Below, one piece after another: positions 9,786 to 18,067 of a DNA stretch of 64,000 nt (position 1 is its first letter; every line of letters begins with the position of its first letter). The DNA lies in NCBI RefSeq assembly GCF_003260265.1, contig NZ_QITQ01000001.1:310001-374000 (forward strand), written 5' to 3'. The DNA is from Roseovarius amoyensis. Lineage in GTDB: Bacteria > Pseudomonadota > Alphaproteobacteria > Rhodobacterales > Rhodobacteraceae. The notes beneath the pieces were generated by a model. The model was given only the letters and a program-made list of their open reading frames with translations, searched no databases and was not told the DNA's origin. Position numbers and translations under genes: made by a program.

Positions 9786-10877
9786 TCAGGCCACGCCACC
9801 CTTGACCAGCCGGTCGGCAAGCTGCAGATAAATCTCGGCCATCGGGCCGTCACCCGCCGCCACGGGGGTGCCGGCATCGCCTGCAACCCGTGTATCCAGG
9901 TCGATCGGCAGTTCCGTCAGCAGCGGCACGCCCAGTTTTTCGGCCTCGGCCCGCACGCCGCCATGGCCAAAGATATGCGCCTCGTGGCCGCAGTTTTCAC
10001 AGCGATAGACGGACATGTTTTCAATCAGCCCCAGCACCGGGGTTTCGAGCGTCTTGAACATGCTGATCGCCTTGCGCGCATCCAGCAGCGCCACGTCCTG
10101 CGGGGTCGAAACCACCAGCGCCCCGGTGGGCTGCGCCCGCTGGCAAAGGGTCAGCTGCACGTCACCGGTGCCCGGCGGCAGATCGACGATCAGCACGTCC
10201 AGCTCGCCCCAGTTGACCTGTGAAATCAGCTGTTGCAGCGCCCCCATCAACATCGGCCCGCGCCAGATTACCGCCTGATCGGGGTCCAGCATCAGCCCGA
10301 TCGACATGAAGGTGACGCCGTGAGCAACCAGCGGCTCGATGATCTTGCCATCGGGGCTGGCGGGGCGGCGTTGCAGCCCCATCATCCGCGGCTGGCTGGG
10401 GCCATAGATGTCGGCATCCAGCAGCCCCACGCGCCGCCCGCGCCGCGCCAGCGCGACGGCGAGGTTCGAGGAGACGGTGGATTTGCCCACCCCGCCCTTA
10501 CCCGAGGCGATGGCGAGGATCGAATGCACGCTGGCGGGGCGGATCGATTCCTGACCGCCCTTGGCGTGCCCCCCGATCTTGAGCGACGGCGCACCGCCGG
10601 GGCCGCCGCCGGGCGCCCCCTTTGCCGCAGGCCCGTGGGCCGTCAGCGCCACCGACACCCCGGTCACCCCCGGCAGGGCGCGCACCGCCTGTTCGGCCCG
10701 GGCGCGCAACGGCTCCATCATGCGGGCCACCTCGGGGCTGGGGGCCTCGATGACAAAGCGCACCATCCCGCCCTCGATGCTGAGCGCACGCACCATGTCG
10801 CGCGAGATCAGGTTGCCGCCGTCGGGAAGTTCCTGTCGTGCCAGTTCCGCCTCGATCGCCGCGCGTATGTCCGCCAT
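9786..10877 (-). CDS. apbC: Mrp/ApbC/NBP35-type Fe-S cluster carrier ATPase
   Basis: This cytoplasmic P-loop ATPase binds and transfers iron-sulfur clusters; 363 aa. Residues 1-80 are the DUF59/MIP18-like domain. The deviant Walker [11 protein letters not shown] follows, then [12 protein letters not shown], the Walker B-like VDLPPGTGD and the metal/cluster-binding CxxC of RCENCGHE. A clear Shine-Dalgarno CAGGAG lies upstream of the ATG at 10877. It is monocistronic here and divergent from the DUF1127 gene, with a 250-bp intergenic region. Confidence 0.95.
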   Translation of the reverse strand: MADIRAAIEAELARQELPDGGNLISRDMVRALSIEGGMVRFVIEAPSPEVARMMEPLRARAEQAVRALPGVTGVSVALTAHGPAAKGAPGGGPGGAPSLKIGGHAKGGQESIRPASVHSILAIASGKGGVGKSTVSSNLAVALARRGRRVGLLDADIYGPSQPRMMGLQRRPASPDGKIIEPLVAHGVTFMSIGLMLDPDQAVIWRGPMLMGALQQLISQVNWGELDVLIVDLPPGTGDVQLTLCQRAQPTGALVVSTPQDVALLDARKAISMFKTLETPVLGLIENMSVYRCENCGHEAHIFGHGGVRAEAEKLGVPLLTELPIDLDTRVAGDAGTPVAAGDGPMAEIYLQLADRLVKGGVA

Positions 10878-10998
10878 GCTGATGCTCCTGCAATTGCTGT
10901 CGGCATAAGTGGCAGTTTTTCCAGCCGCCGCAAGGGCGCAGCGGTTCACCGGGACATCGGGTCGCGCGGTTACGCCGGATCAATGGGTCAGCAAGGCT

Positions 10999-11015
10999 TA
11001 TGCATATGCTGCATA
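10999..11015. promoter_or_regulatory. Palindrome in the ApbC-DUF1127 intergenic region
   Basis: TATGCA and TGCATA face each other around a five-base spacer, 110 bases before the DUF1127 start. A dyad of this kind in a divergent promoter region may bind a regulator. No consensus -35/-10 could be assigned with confidence to either side. Related DUF1127-sRNA loci in Rhodobacter are transcribed by RpoH-type sigma factors, so a sigma-70 promoter need not be visible. Confidence 0.25.
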
Positions 11016-11127
11016 GCGGCATTGTCGAACGATCTATTGTGCACCCGCAGCATTTACTTATGTTTGTCTCAACAAATGCAGACGCGGTCCAATAACTGGA
11101 CTGCACAGCACGAACGGAGCCAAAGCC

Positions 11128-11343
11128 ATGGTCTTCAACACAGAATCCCGCACCGCCTCTTCCGGTCTCGCACTGGAATTCAGCGCAGCCGTGCATCACC
11201 TCATGCAGCGTCTGCATGACTACAAGACCTACCGCAAAACCGTGCGCGAGCTTTCCAAGCTCGACGACCGCACGCTGGCGGAACTCTGCATTCACCGCTC
11301 GGGCATCACTGCCGAAGCGCGCAAGGCCGTGTACGACGTGTAA
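11128..11343 (+). CDS. ccaF1: DUF1127 small protein, CcaF1-like
   Basis: This 71-aa basic protein has the DUF1127 domain at its C-terminus (YRKTVRELSKLDDRTLAELCI followed by HRSGITAEARKAVYDV). It is followed immediately by hairpins carrying CCTCCTCCC loops, the same gene order as RSP_6037 (CcaF1) and the CcsR small RNAs of Rhodobacter sphaeroides. In that organism the protein was shown to bind RNA and to assist sRNA maturation. The orthology is therefore based on domain, size and synteny. The downstream RNAs are probably co-transcribed with it and processed from the same transcript. Expression is likely stress-induced, which is inferred from the relative and not seen in the sequence. Confidence 0.85.
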   Translation: MVFNTESRTASSGLALEFSAAVHHLMQRLHDYKTYRKTVRELSKLDDRTLAELCIHRSGITAEARKAVYDV

Positions 11344-11351
11344 CAGATATT

Positions 11352-11430
11352 TGGGCGCTCCCGTCTCCTCCTCCCTCGGGGACGCCCAGATCCGGCAGCG
11401 GCATCTCTCCTCCTCCCTGGTGCTTCTGCC
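11352..11430 (+). ncRNA. CcsR/Cuckoo-type small RNA unit 1 (two CCTCCTCCC hairpins)
   Basis: Two consecutive hairpins start nine bases after the DUF1127 stop. Hairpin 1: TGGGCG (11352-11357) pairs with CGCCCA (11383-11388), extended by an inner TCCCG/CGGGGA stem, and its loop holds CCTCCTCCC at 11367-11375. Hairpin 2: GGCAG (11394-11398) plus GCA pair with TGC plus CTGCC (11426-11430), and the loop holds CCTCCTCCC at 11409-11417. The exposed anti-Shine-Dalgarno loop motif defines the Cuckoo/CcsR family, known to modulate C1 metabolism and pyruvate dehydrogenase genes in R. sphaeroides. RNA ends are not determined; each hairpin could instead be a separate mature RNA. Confidence 0.82.
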
Positions 11431-11467
11431 ACTGCTTCAAGACCCACAGGTCCTGAAGAATTCGTAA

Positions 11468-11545
11468 GGTCCCTTCCTCCTCCCTGGGGCCGAGCGTATA
11501 GGAACGGCGGCGCCTACCTCCTCCCAGGCGCCGCCGTTTTCTTTT
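11468..11545 (+). ncRNA. CcsR/Cuckoo-type small RNA unit 2 (two CCTCCTCCC hairpins)
   Basis: This second pair of hairpins is separated from unit 1 by a 37-base spacer. Hairpin 3: GGTCCC (11468-11473) pairs with GGGGCC (11486-11491), with CCTCCTCCC at 11476-11484 in the loop. Hairpin 4: ACGGCGGCGCCT (11504-11515) pairs perfectly with AGGCGCCGCCGT (11526-11537), with CCTCCTCCC at 11517-11525. The T-rich end makes hairpin 4 double as the terminator of the whole DUF1127-sRNA transcript. The stems differ in sequence between copies while the nine-base loop motif is identical in all four, so it is the loop that is conserved. Confidence 0.82.
11504..11545 (+). terminator. Intrinsic terminator of the DUF1127-sRNA transcript
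   Basis: A perfect 12-bp GC-rich stem with a 10-base loop is followed by TTTTCTTTT. It is the strongest Rho-independent terminator in this part of the window, and its loop contains the fourth CCTCCTCCC motif. Confidence 0.88.
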
Positions 11546-11578
11546 CCCAGATCAATAATTTAGCAGGCCTGCGCAGAC

Positions 11579-11854
11579 TCAGTTCAGCGCCCGGCGTCGC
11601 CTCTGACGAACAGGTGCGGGCGGCAATGGCCATGTGGCCTGCCGCAAGAACCCCACAAAGGCACGGGCGGCGGCGCTTTCAGCCGCCCTGGCTGCATCGC
11701 TATGCAGCGCGACGCGTGCGTGTTCCGGCACCGCAGAGTCACCTTCCAGCGCAAACATCCATTCCAGAAAACCCAACCGGGCCATGCCCTCGGCCTCGTC
11801 GCCGGTTGCGGGGCTGCGTTCCAGCCCCTGAAGTATCCGCAAGGCGGCCGCCAT
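11579..11854 (-). CDS. Hypothetical protein, 91 aa
   Basis: This is a probable small soluble protein. AGAGAGA lies 3-10 bases before the ATG at 11854, and the reading frame has normal codon bias for the window. The sequence is mostly helical (MAAALRILQGLERSPATGDE, GMARLGFLEWMFALEGD), with an Ala-rich middle and an Arg-rich end. I do not recognise a family. It converges with the sRNA terminator and is divergent from glpD across 410 bases. Confidence 0.5.
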   Translation of the reverse strand: MAAALRILQGLERSPATGDEAEGMARLGFLEWMFALEGDSAVPEHARVALHSDAARAAESAAARAFVGFLRQATWPLPPAPVRQRRRRALN

Positions 11855-12040
11855 CGTCTCTCTCTACTCTCCGGCCGCACCCCGGGCCGGGTTGGGGCAG
11901 GGGTCGGACAGGCGGCGGGGCATGCCTCGCGCCCGCACCACCCTCCGCGGCTTGACGTCATTCAGAGGCTGGTTTCCGGGCTTGCGGGGTTGGCAGGGGC
12001 GCCTTCCCGGGCCGGTTTGCGGCCCAGTGGCATATTGCCC

Positions 12041-12070
12041 CTGCCCCCGGTCTTACCGTTGCGGGGGCAG
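12041..12070. repeat. Inverted repeat in the 410-base gap before glpD
   Basis: CTGCCCCCG (12041-12049) and CGGGGGCAG (12062-12070) form a perfect 9-bp stem with a 12-base loop. It has no T-run. The gap from 11855 to 12264 holds no supportable gene; this dyad and the one at 12139-12170 are the only structures I see there. Either could belong to a glpD leader or an operator. Confidence 0.4.
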
Positions 12071-12138
12071 CGCCGGAGTTGCACCGGCTTCCCAATTCTC
12101 CACCGTCCCGAACGGGGCGGCGGCACCTCTGGACAGAA

Positions 12139-12170
12139 GTCTTGCACGGGTTTCGCCGACCGCGCAAGAC
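12139..12170. repeat. Second inverted repeat upstream of glpD
   Basis: GTCTTGC (12139-12145) and GCAAGAC (12164-12170) form a 7-bp stem enclosing a CGG/CCG inner pairing. It lies about 95 bases before the glpD start, a position suitable for an operator or a 5' leader hairpin. The regulator is unknown; no glpR is present in the window. Confidence 0.35.
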
Positions 12171-12264
12171 CGGATCGGCGTGCGCGCAGCGACCATTTCC
12201 TTTGCCCGGTCGTGCGCCTATCCTTCGATCCGATTCAGGGCGACAAACGGGACGGTCGCAAGGC

Positions 12265-13854
12265 ATGGGCGCAAGTGGCATGGGACAGGACCGTACGACC
12301 GATCTGTTCATCATCGGCGGCGGCATCAACGGCTGCGGCATTGCGCGCGACGCCGCCGGGCGCGGGCTGTCGGTCTGCCTGGCCGAAAAGGGCGACCTGG
12401 GCGGGGCGACCTCTTCGGCCTCGACCAAGCTTTTCCACGGCGGGCTGCGGTACCTGGAATATTTCGAATTCCGCCTGGTGCGAGAGGCACTTGCCGAACG
12501 CGAACGTCTGCTGCGGGCGATGCCCCATATCAGCCGGCCGATGCGATTCGTGCTGCCGCTATGCCCCGAGATGCGTTTCGACACCGAAACTCCGGCCGCG
12601 CGTCTGCTGAGGCTGACGATGCCCTGGCTGCGCGGGCGTCGCCCGGCCTGGATGATCCGGGCGGGGCTGTGGCTCTATGATCACATGGGTGGGCGCAACA
12701 TCCTGCCCGGCACACAGTCGCTGGCACTGGCCGGCACCCCCGAGGGCGCGCCGCTGCAGGATCGGTTTGCCCGTGCGTTCGAGTATTCCGATTGCTGGGT
12801 CGACGATTCGCGGTTGGTGGCGCTGAATGCGCGCGACGCCGCCCAGCGCGGGGCCGAGGTGCTGACCCGCCACCGCGTCACCGACGCCCGGCGCGAAGGC
12901 GGGGTATGGCAGGTCACGCTGGAGGATAGCGAAACCGGCACCATCCATCGGCGCAGTGCAAGGGCGCTGGTCAACGCCGCCGGCCCCTGGGCGGGCGAGG
13001 TGGCGGGGCTGGCCGGGGACCATGCAAGAAAGGCGCGGCTGCGGCTGGTGCGCGGCAGCCATATCGTGACCCGCCGGCTTTTCGATCACGACAAGTGCTA
13101 TTTCCTGCAAGGCCGCGACGGCCGTATCGTCTTTGCCATCCCCTATGAGGACGATTTCACGCTGATCGGCACCACTGACGCTGACCACCCCGACCCCGCC
13201 ACGCCGCCGGTCTGCACCGGCGCCGAGGCCGAATACCTGTGTGCCTTCGTCTCGGACTATTTCCGCCAACCGGTAGGCTTGAAAGACATCGTCTGGCGCT
13301 ATTCCGGCGTGCGCCCGCTTTATGACGAAGGCGCGGTTTCGGCCACGGCGGCAACGCGGGACTATGTGCTGCGGCTTGAAACCGGCGGGCAGGACGGCGG
13401 CGCGCCGCTGCTCAATGTGTTCGGCGGCAAGATCACCACCTATCGCAGGCTGGCCGAAAGCGCGCTGGAACAGCTCTCGCCGCATATCGGGAAACGGGCC
13501 ACACCCTGGACCGCCGGTGCCCCGCTGCCGGGGGGCGATTTCGCGGTCGACGGGGTCGGGGCGCTGATCGACGGATTGAGCACGGATTTCGCCTTTCTCG
13601 ATGCACGCACGGCGCGGCGTTTGGTGCGCGCCTATGGCAGCGATGCGCGCGAGATCCTTGCCGGGGCGCGCAGCATCGCCGACCTGGGCCACCATTTCGG
13701 CGCTGGGCTGTTTGAGCGCGAGGTGCGCTGGCTGATGGACCGGGAATTCGCCCGCACCGCCCGCGACGTGGTCTGGCGACGCAGCAAGCTGGGCCTGCGG
13801 ATGGGCGCCGAAGAAATCGCAGCGCTGGAACGCTGGATGCGCATGAACACCTGA
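12265..13854 (+). CDS. glpD: Aerobic glycerol-3-phosphate dehydrogenase
   Basis: This membrane-associated FAD enzyme oxidises glycerol-3-phosphate to dihydroxyacetone phosphate and passes electrons to quinone; 529 aa, normal size. The N-terminus carries the dinucleotide-binding motif FIIGGGINGCGIARDAAGRG. The family segment SSASTKLFHGGLRYLEYFEF follows, then LRLVRGSHIV, IPYEDDFTLIGTTD and a C-terminal helical domain with RDVVWRRSKLGLRM. An alternative ATG lies five codons downstream at 12280. glpK begins 27 bases after the stop, so the two form a glycerol operon. No glpF facilitator gene is present nearby. Confidence 0.96.
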   Translation: MGASGMGQDRTTDLFIIGGGINGCGIARDAAGRGLSVCLAEKGDLGGATSSASTKLFHGGLRYLEYFEFRLVREALAERERLLRAMPHISRPMRFVLPLCPEMRFDTETPAARLLRLTMPWLRGRRPAWMIRAGLWLYDHMGGRNILPGTQSLALAGTPEGAPLQDRFARAFEYSDCWVDDSRLVALNARDAAQRGAEVLTRHRVTDARREGGVWQVTLEDSETGTIHRRSARALVNAAGPWAGEVAGLAGDHARKARLRLVRGSHIVTRRLFDHDKCYFLQGRDGRIVFAIPYEDDFTLIGTTDADHPDPATPPVCTGAEAEYLCAFVSDYFRQPVGLKDIVWRYSGVRPLYDEGAVSATAATRDYVLRLETGGQDGGAPLLNVFGGKITTYRRLAESALEQLSPHIGKRATPWTAGAPLPGGDFAVDGVGALIDGLSTDFAFLDARTARRLVRAYGSDAREILAGARSIADLGHHFGAGLFEREVRWLMDREFARTARDVVWRRSKLGLRMGAEEIAALERWMRMNT

Positions 13855-13881
13855 CGCGCGAACACCAAAGGGGGAGGAGAC

Positions 13882-15369
13882 ATGAGCCATATCCTGGCCA
13901 TCGACCAGGGCACCACGTCCAGCCGGGCGTTGGTCTTTGCCCCCGACATGCGTGTGTGCGGCCTCGGCCAGCAGGAGATCACCCAGCATTTCCCCGCCCC
14001 CGGCCATGTCGAACACGACCCGGCCGAGATCTGGGAAACCACGCGCGCCACCGCCCGTGCAGCACTTGATCAGGCCGGGGTTGGCGCGGACCGTATCGCC
14101 GGCATCGGCATCACCAACCAGCGCGAAACCACCGTGGTGTGGGAGCGCGCCACCGGCCGCCCCATCCACCGCGCCATTGTGTGGCAGGACCGGCGCACCG
14201 CCCCGGCCTGCGACGCCCTGCGCGAGGCCGGTTGCGAGGCCGCGATGACAGCGGCCACGGGGCTGTTGCTGGACCCGTATTTTTCCGCCACCAAGATCGC
14301 CTGGATGCTTGATAACGTGCCCGGGGCGCGGGCGCGGGCAGAGGCGGGCGAGCTGCTGTTCGGCACCATTGATTGTTACCTGATCTGGCAACTGACCGGC
14401 GGGCGCGTGCACGCCACTGACGCCACCAATGCCTCTCGCACCGCGCTTTACGATATCCGCAAGGGCTGCTGGAGCGCGGATATGTGCGCCATGTTCGGCG
14501 TGCCGATGGCGATGCTTCCCGATGTGCGCGACTGCGCGGCCGAGTTCGGCACCACCGATCCGGCGCTGTTTGGCTGTGCAATCCCCATTCGGGGCGTGGC
14601 GGGCGACCAGCAGGCGGCGGCGATGGGGCAGGCCTGTTTTTCCCCCGGCATGGTCAAGGCCACATACGGCACCGGATGTTTCGCCCTGCTCAACACGGGC
14701 GCGACACCCGTGCGGTCGGAAAACCGGCTGCTGACCACTGTCGCATCACGGCTCGACGGGCGCATGATCTATGCGCTGGAAGGGTCGATCTTTGTCGCCG
14801 GGGCGGTGGTGCAATGGCTGCGCGACGAGCTGGGGATCATCACCGAGGCCAAGCAGGTTCAGCCGCTGGCCGAGACCGCCGACCCCGACCAGCAGGTGAT
14901 CATGGTGCCCGCCTTCACCGGGCTGGGCGCGCCCCACTGGCAGCCGGATTGTCGCGGCGCGATTTTCGGGCTGGCACGCAATTCGGGCCCCGCCGAACTG
15001 GCGCGCGCGGCGCTGGAAAGCGTGGGGTTCCAGACCCGCGACCTGCTGGATGCGATGGCCGCCGACTGGCCCGACGGCGGGCGTGGCGCGGTGCTGCGCG
15101 TGGATGGCGGGATGAGCGCCTCGGACATGGCGATGCAGTTTTTGGCCGACATCACCGGCGCCCCCGTCGACCGTCCGGCGGGGTTGGAAACCACGGCGCT
15201 GGGGGCGGCGTGGCTGGCCGGACGGCAGGCCGGCATCTGGCCGGACGAGGCCGGATTTGCGGAACAGTGGCAACTGGAACGCCGGTTCCAACCCGGCCGT
15301 GATGCGGGCTGGCGGCAGCACCGGCACGCGCGCTGGCAACGTGCGGTGGCGGCGGCGATGACAGTCTGA
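13882..15369 (+). CDS. glpK: Glycerol kinase
   Basis: This cytoplasmic FGGY-family kinase phosphorylates glycerol with ATP; 495 aa, full length. The phosphate-1 loop is [12 protein letters not shown], followed by the family signatures [15 protein letters not shown] and [14 protein letters not shown]. The second FGGY domain has [13 protein letters not shown] and [25 protein letters not shown] just before the ATG is a very strong ribosome-binding site. It completes the glpD-glpK pair that channels glycerol into glycolysis. The stop is followed directly by the remains of a proline racemase gene. Confidence 0.97.
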   Translation: MSHILAIDQGTTSSRALVFAPDMRVCGLGQQEITQHFPAPGHVEHDPAEIWETTRATARAALDQAGVGADRIAGIGITNQRETTVVWERATGRPIHRAIVWQDRRTAPACDALREAGCEAAMTAATGLLLDPYFSATKIAWMLDNVPGARARAEAGELLFGTIDCYLIWQLTGGRVHATDATNASRTALYDIRKGCWSADMCAMFGVPMAMLPDVRDCAAEFGTTDPALFGCAIPIRGVAGDQQAAAMGQACFSPGMVKATYGTGCFALLNTGATPVRSENRLLTTVASRLDGRMIYALEGSIFVAGAVVQWLRDELGIITEAKQVQPLAETADPDQQVIMVPAFTGLGAPHWQPDCRGAIFGLARNSGPAELARAALESVGFQTRDLLDAMAADWPDGGRGAVLRVDGGMSASDMAMQFLADITGAPVDRPAGLETTALGAAWLAGRQAGIWPDEAGFAEQWQLERRFQPGRDAGWRQHRHARWQRAVAAAMTV

Positions 15370-15509
15370 GCTGTCCCCACCATCGGGCGAGCAGGCACAC
15401 GCCCGGCGCATACGCGGGCCAGGTGGGGCCAGCACAACGGCAGGCATTGCATGGACTGGTTCCATCGGCCCCCCCAAAGGCATAAACCTGTCCGCAACAC
15501 CGGGGGAAA

Positions 15510-15898
15510 CCATCACCCATCTGTGGGGCGCGCCCACGGCCGCGGGAACGGACGATCGCGGCGCGGTCACGGTGTCATCCGGAGGCTATGACCCGGCCCG
15601 CCCCGACGCCGTGCCTGGCGCGCTGGATCGCTCGCCCTGCGGCACCGGGATCAGCGCGCGCATGGCGGTGATGCACGCCCGAGGGCAGTTGCAGCCGGGC
15701 GAGGATTATGTGCATGCCGGTCCGCTCGGCACCACCTTTACCAGACGGATCGAAGAGCTGACACGGGTCGGATCGCACGACGCCATCGTGCCGTCGATCT
15801 CGGGACAGGGGTGGAAATACGGGCTGTTGAGCTGGCTTCTGGACCCCACGGACCCATTTCCGCAAGGCTATACCGTCGGGGATATCTGGGCGGGCTGA
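15510..15898 (+). pseudogene. Proline racemase family, C-terminal remnant (5'-truncated)
   Basis: About 110 residues match the C-terminal third of the proline racemase / trans-3-hydroxyproline dehydratase / hydroxyproline epimerase family. They include the second catalytic-cysteine motif DRSPCGTGISARMAVMHARG, the GPLGTTFTRRIEE strand, and the family ending DPTDPFPQGYTVGDIWAG. A usual family member is about 330-350 aa and needs an N-terminal half with a first catalytic Cys or Thr. Here the frame stays open upstream into glpK but contains nothing resembling that half, so the enzyme cannot be functional. The usual ITG of the SGxAWITG motif is also replaced by KYG. This is a decayed gene, not a start-codon error. 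Confidence 0.8.
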
Positions 15899-15920
15899 AC
15901 GCGGGGCGCGCGCGCGCCTG

Positions 15921-16517
15921 TCAGCCGATCGCCGCCATCTCGTTCAGCCGCGCGACGTACCGCGCCAGCGTGTCGATCTCGAGGTTCACCAGGTCGCCCA
16001 CCACCACCGATCCCCAGTTGGTGACCTCCTTGCTGTGCGGAATGAGGTTGATACCAAAGGTGCTGTCGGAAACCTCATTCACGGTCAGTGAGGTGCCGTT
16101 CAGCGCGACCGACCCCTTGGGCGCGATAAAGCGGGCCAGGTCGGCGGGCGCGCGCAGGGTGACGCGGGTGCTGTCGCCCTCGTCCTGCATCCCGATCACC
16201 TCGGCCACGCCATCGACATGACCCGAAACGATATGACCGCCCAGCTCATCCCCGACCCTGAGCGCGCGTTCAAGGTTGATGCGCGCGCCCTCGGCCCAGC
16301 GGCCAAGGTTCGTCTTTGACAGGGTTTCGGCCGAGGCATCGACCGCGAACCAGTCATCCCCCTTTTCCACCACGGTCAAACAGACACCGTTACAGGCGAT
16401 CGAGGCGCCGATGTCGACGGTTTTCATGTCATACCGCGTGCCGATCCGCGCACGCATGTCGCCGCGCCGCTCGACCTTGCGCATCTGTCCGATGTCGGTG
16501 ACTATTCCGGTGAACAT
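15921..16517 (-). CDS. ribE: Riboflavin synthase alpha chain
   Basis: This enzyme dismutates two 6,7-dimethyl-8-ribityllumazine molecules to riboflavin; 198 aa, normal size. The two lumazine-binding repeats are visible. Repeat 1 begins MFTGIVTDIG and contains SIACNGVCLTV and FAVDASAETLSKTNL. Repeat 2 contains GGHIVSGHVDGVAEV and SVALNGTSLTVNEVSD. A good ribosome-binding site (AGGAGAAGG) precedes the ATG at 16517. Other rib genes are not adjacent, and I see no FMN riboswitch in the 165 bases upstream. Confidence 0.96.
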   Translation of the reverse strand: MFTGIVTDIGQMRKVERRGDMRARIGTRYDMKTVDIGASIACNGVCLTVVEKGDDWFAVDASAETLSKTNLGRWAEGARINLERALRVGDELGGHIVSGHVDGVAEVIGMQDEGDSTRVTLRAPADLARFIAPKGSVALNGTSLTVNEVSDSTFGINLIPHSKEVTNWGSVVVGDLVNLEIDTLARYVARLNEMAAIG

Positions 16518-16682
16518 CCGCCTTCTCCTGCCTTGTCGTGCGCCTTGCGGCCGTATCCGGCCCCGCCTTGGCACTACTCGTTGCGGGGCCTGCGGGCAAG
16601 ACCAGGGGCGTTACGGGTCTTAATTTCGTCCAACTTTCGGGGTATGAAGCTGGGCAAGGTACACAACAGGTGCATTCTGTAA

Positions 16683-17969
16683 ATGGTTACGGGCGACGGG
16701 CGGGTATTTCTGTTTCTGCAAGGGCCTCACGGGCCCTTTTTCTATCGCCTGGGGCGGCTGATCCGCCGCACCGGGGCACAGGCCTGGCGGGTGGGCTTCA
16801 ACGCCGGTGACCGCGCATTCTGGCCCGATGGCAAAACCTATATCCCCTTTCGCGACCCGCATCAGGACTGGCCCGACCGCTGTGCCGCGCTGATCGAGGA
16901 AAAGGGCGTGACGGATCTGGTGCTTTACGGCGACACGCGTCCCATCCATGCCGAGGCCATTACCATCGCCCGCGCCCGCGGCCTGACGATCCATGTCTTT
17001 GAAGAAGGCTACATGCGCCCCTACTGGGTGACGTATGAGCGCGGCGGATCGAACGGCAACTCGAAGCTGATGCAGATGAGCGTTGAAAACATGCGCAAGG
17101 CGCTCAGCCACGCCGACACCGACACGGCCCTGCCGCCCGCCAGCTGGGGCGACACCCGCCAGCACATCTTTTACGGCGCGCTCTACCATGGCTGCGTGAT
17201 GCTGCTGAATTTCGGCTACCGCACGTTTCGCCCCCATCGCGCGCTCAGCGTCAGGCAGGAATTTTACCTATACCTCAAGCGCTTGCTGCTGATGCCAGTG
17301 CAGGCGATAGAGCGGCGCATCGCAACGCTGCGGGTGCGCCACGGCGGATTTCCCTATCACCTGGCGCTGTTGCAACTGGAACATGACGCGTCGTTCCAGG
17401 CGCATTCGCCGTTTTCCACCATGACCGAGTTTTTGCAGGCGGTGATCGAGGGCTTTGCCCAGGGGGCGCCACGGCATCACCACCTGGTGGTCAAGGCCCA
17501 CCCGCTGGAGGACGGCCGCGCACCGATCCGGCGCGAGTTGCGGCGCCTGGCGCAGGAACACGGCATCTCCGACAGGGTGCATTTCGTGCGCGGCGGCAAG
17601 CTGGCGCAGCTGCTGGATGAAACGGTCAGCGCCGTTACCATCAACTCCACCGCCGGTCAGCAGGTGTTGTGGCGGGGCATCCCGCTAAAGACCTTCGGCG
17701 CGGCAGTCTATGCCAAACCGGAATTTGTCTCGGGCAAGTCACTGCGCGCCTTCTTTGCCCAGCCGGAACGCCCGGACCGGCGCGCCTATGCCGATTTCCG
17801 CCGTTATCTGCTGGAAACCAGCCAGGTTGCGGGGGGGTTCTATTCCTCCTCGGGACGGCGGCAATTGCTGCGGCAGGCGGTCGATATGATGCTGAATCCC
17901 GATGACCCTTACGACGCGCTGGAAAGCGGCACCGCGGCACCGCGGCAACAGTTGCGCATCGTGACGTGA
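16683..17969 (+). CDS. kpsS: KpsS-like capsule beta-Kdo transferase
   Basis: This cytoplasmic glycosyltransferase of the capsule synthesis/export family starts the poly-Kdo linker on the lipid carrier; 428 aa. Family features are FLFLQGPHGPFFYRLGRL at the start, LVLYGDTRPIHAEAI, HVFEEGYMRPYWVTYERGG, LVVKAHPLEDG and VTINSTAGQQVLWRGIPLKTFG. It is the first gene of a three-gene set with the export lipoprotein and kpsC. The ABC transporter (KpsM/T), KpsE and Kdo-supply genes are not in the window, so the set is either scattered or split. The substrate is inferred from the family. Confidence 0.9.
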   Translation: MVTGDGRVFLFLQGPHGPFFYRLGRLIRRTGAQAWRVGFNAGDRAFWPDGKTYIPFRDPHQDWPDRCAALIEEKGVTDLVLYGDTRPIHAEAITIARARGLTIHVFEEGYMRPYWVTYERGGSNGNSKLMQMSVENMRKALSHADTDTALPPASWGDTRQHIFYGALYHGCVMLLNFGYRTFRPHRALSVRQEFYLYLKRLLLMPVQAIERRIATLRVRHGGFPYHLALLQLEHDASFQAHSPFSTMTEFLQAVIEGFAQGAPRHHHLVVKAHPLEDGRAPIRRELRRLAQEHGISDRVHFVRGGKLAQLLDETVSAVTINSTAGQQVLWRGIPLKTFGAAVYAKPEFVSGKSLRAFFAQPERPDRRAYADFRRYLLETSQVAGGFYSSSGRRQLLRQAVDMMLNPDDPYDALESGTAAPRQQLRIVT

Positions 17970-18067
17970 CCAAACAAACGTCGGACGCTGGATTTTTGGT
18001 ACGGATTCCGTTAGCTTGCATGAAAAACGCCGAGGCAGAACAATAATCAGGTCGAGGAGACCGAGCA

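Noticed and set aside
12079-12264. N-terminal extension of GlpD by 62 codons
   Set aside because: The added residues are Arg/Pro-rich and lack similarity; the FAD motif follows directly after 12265.
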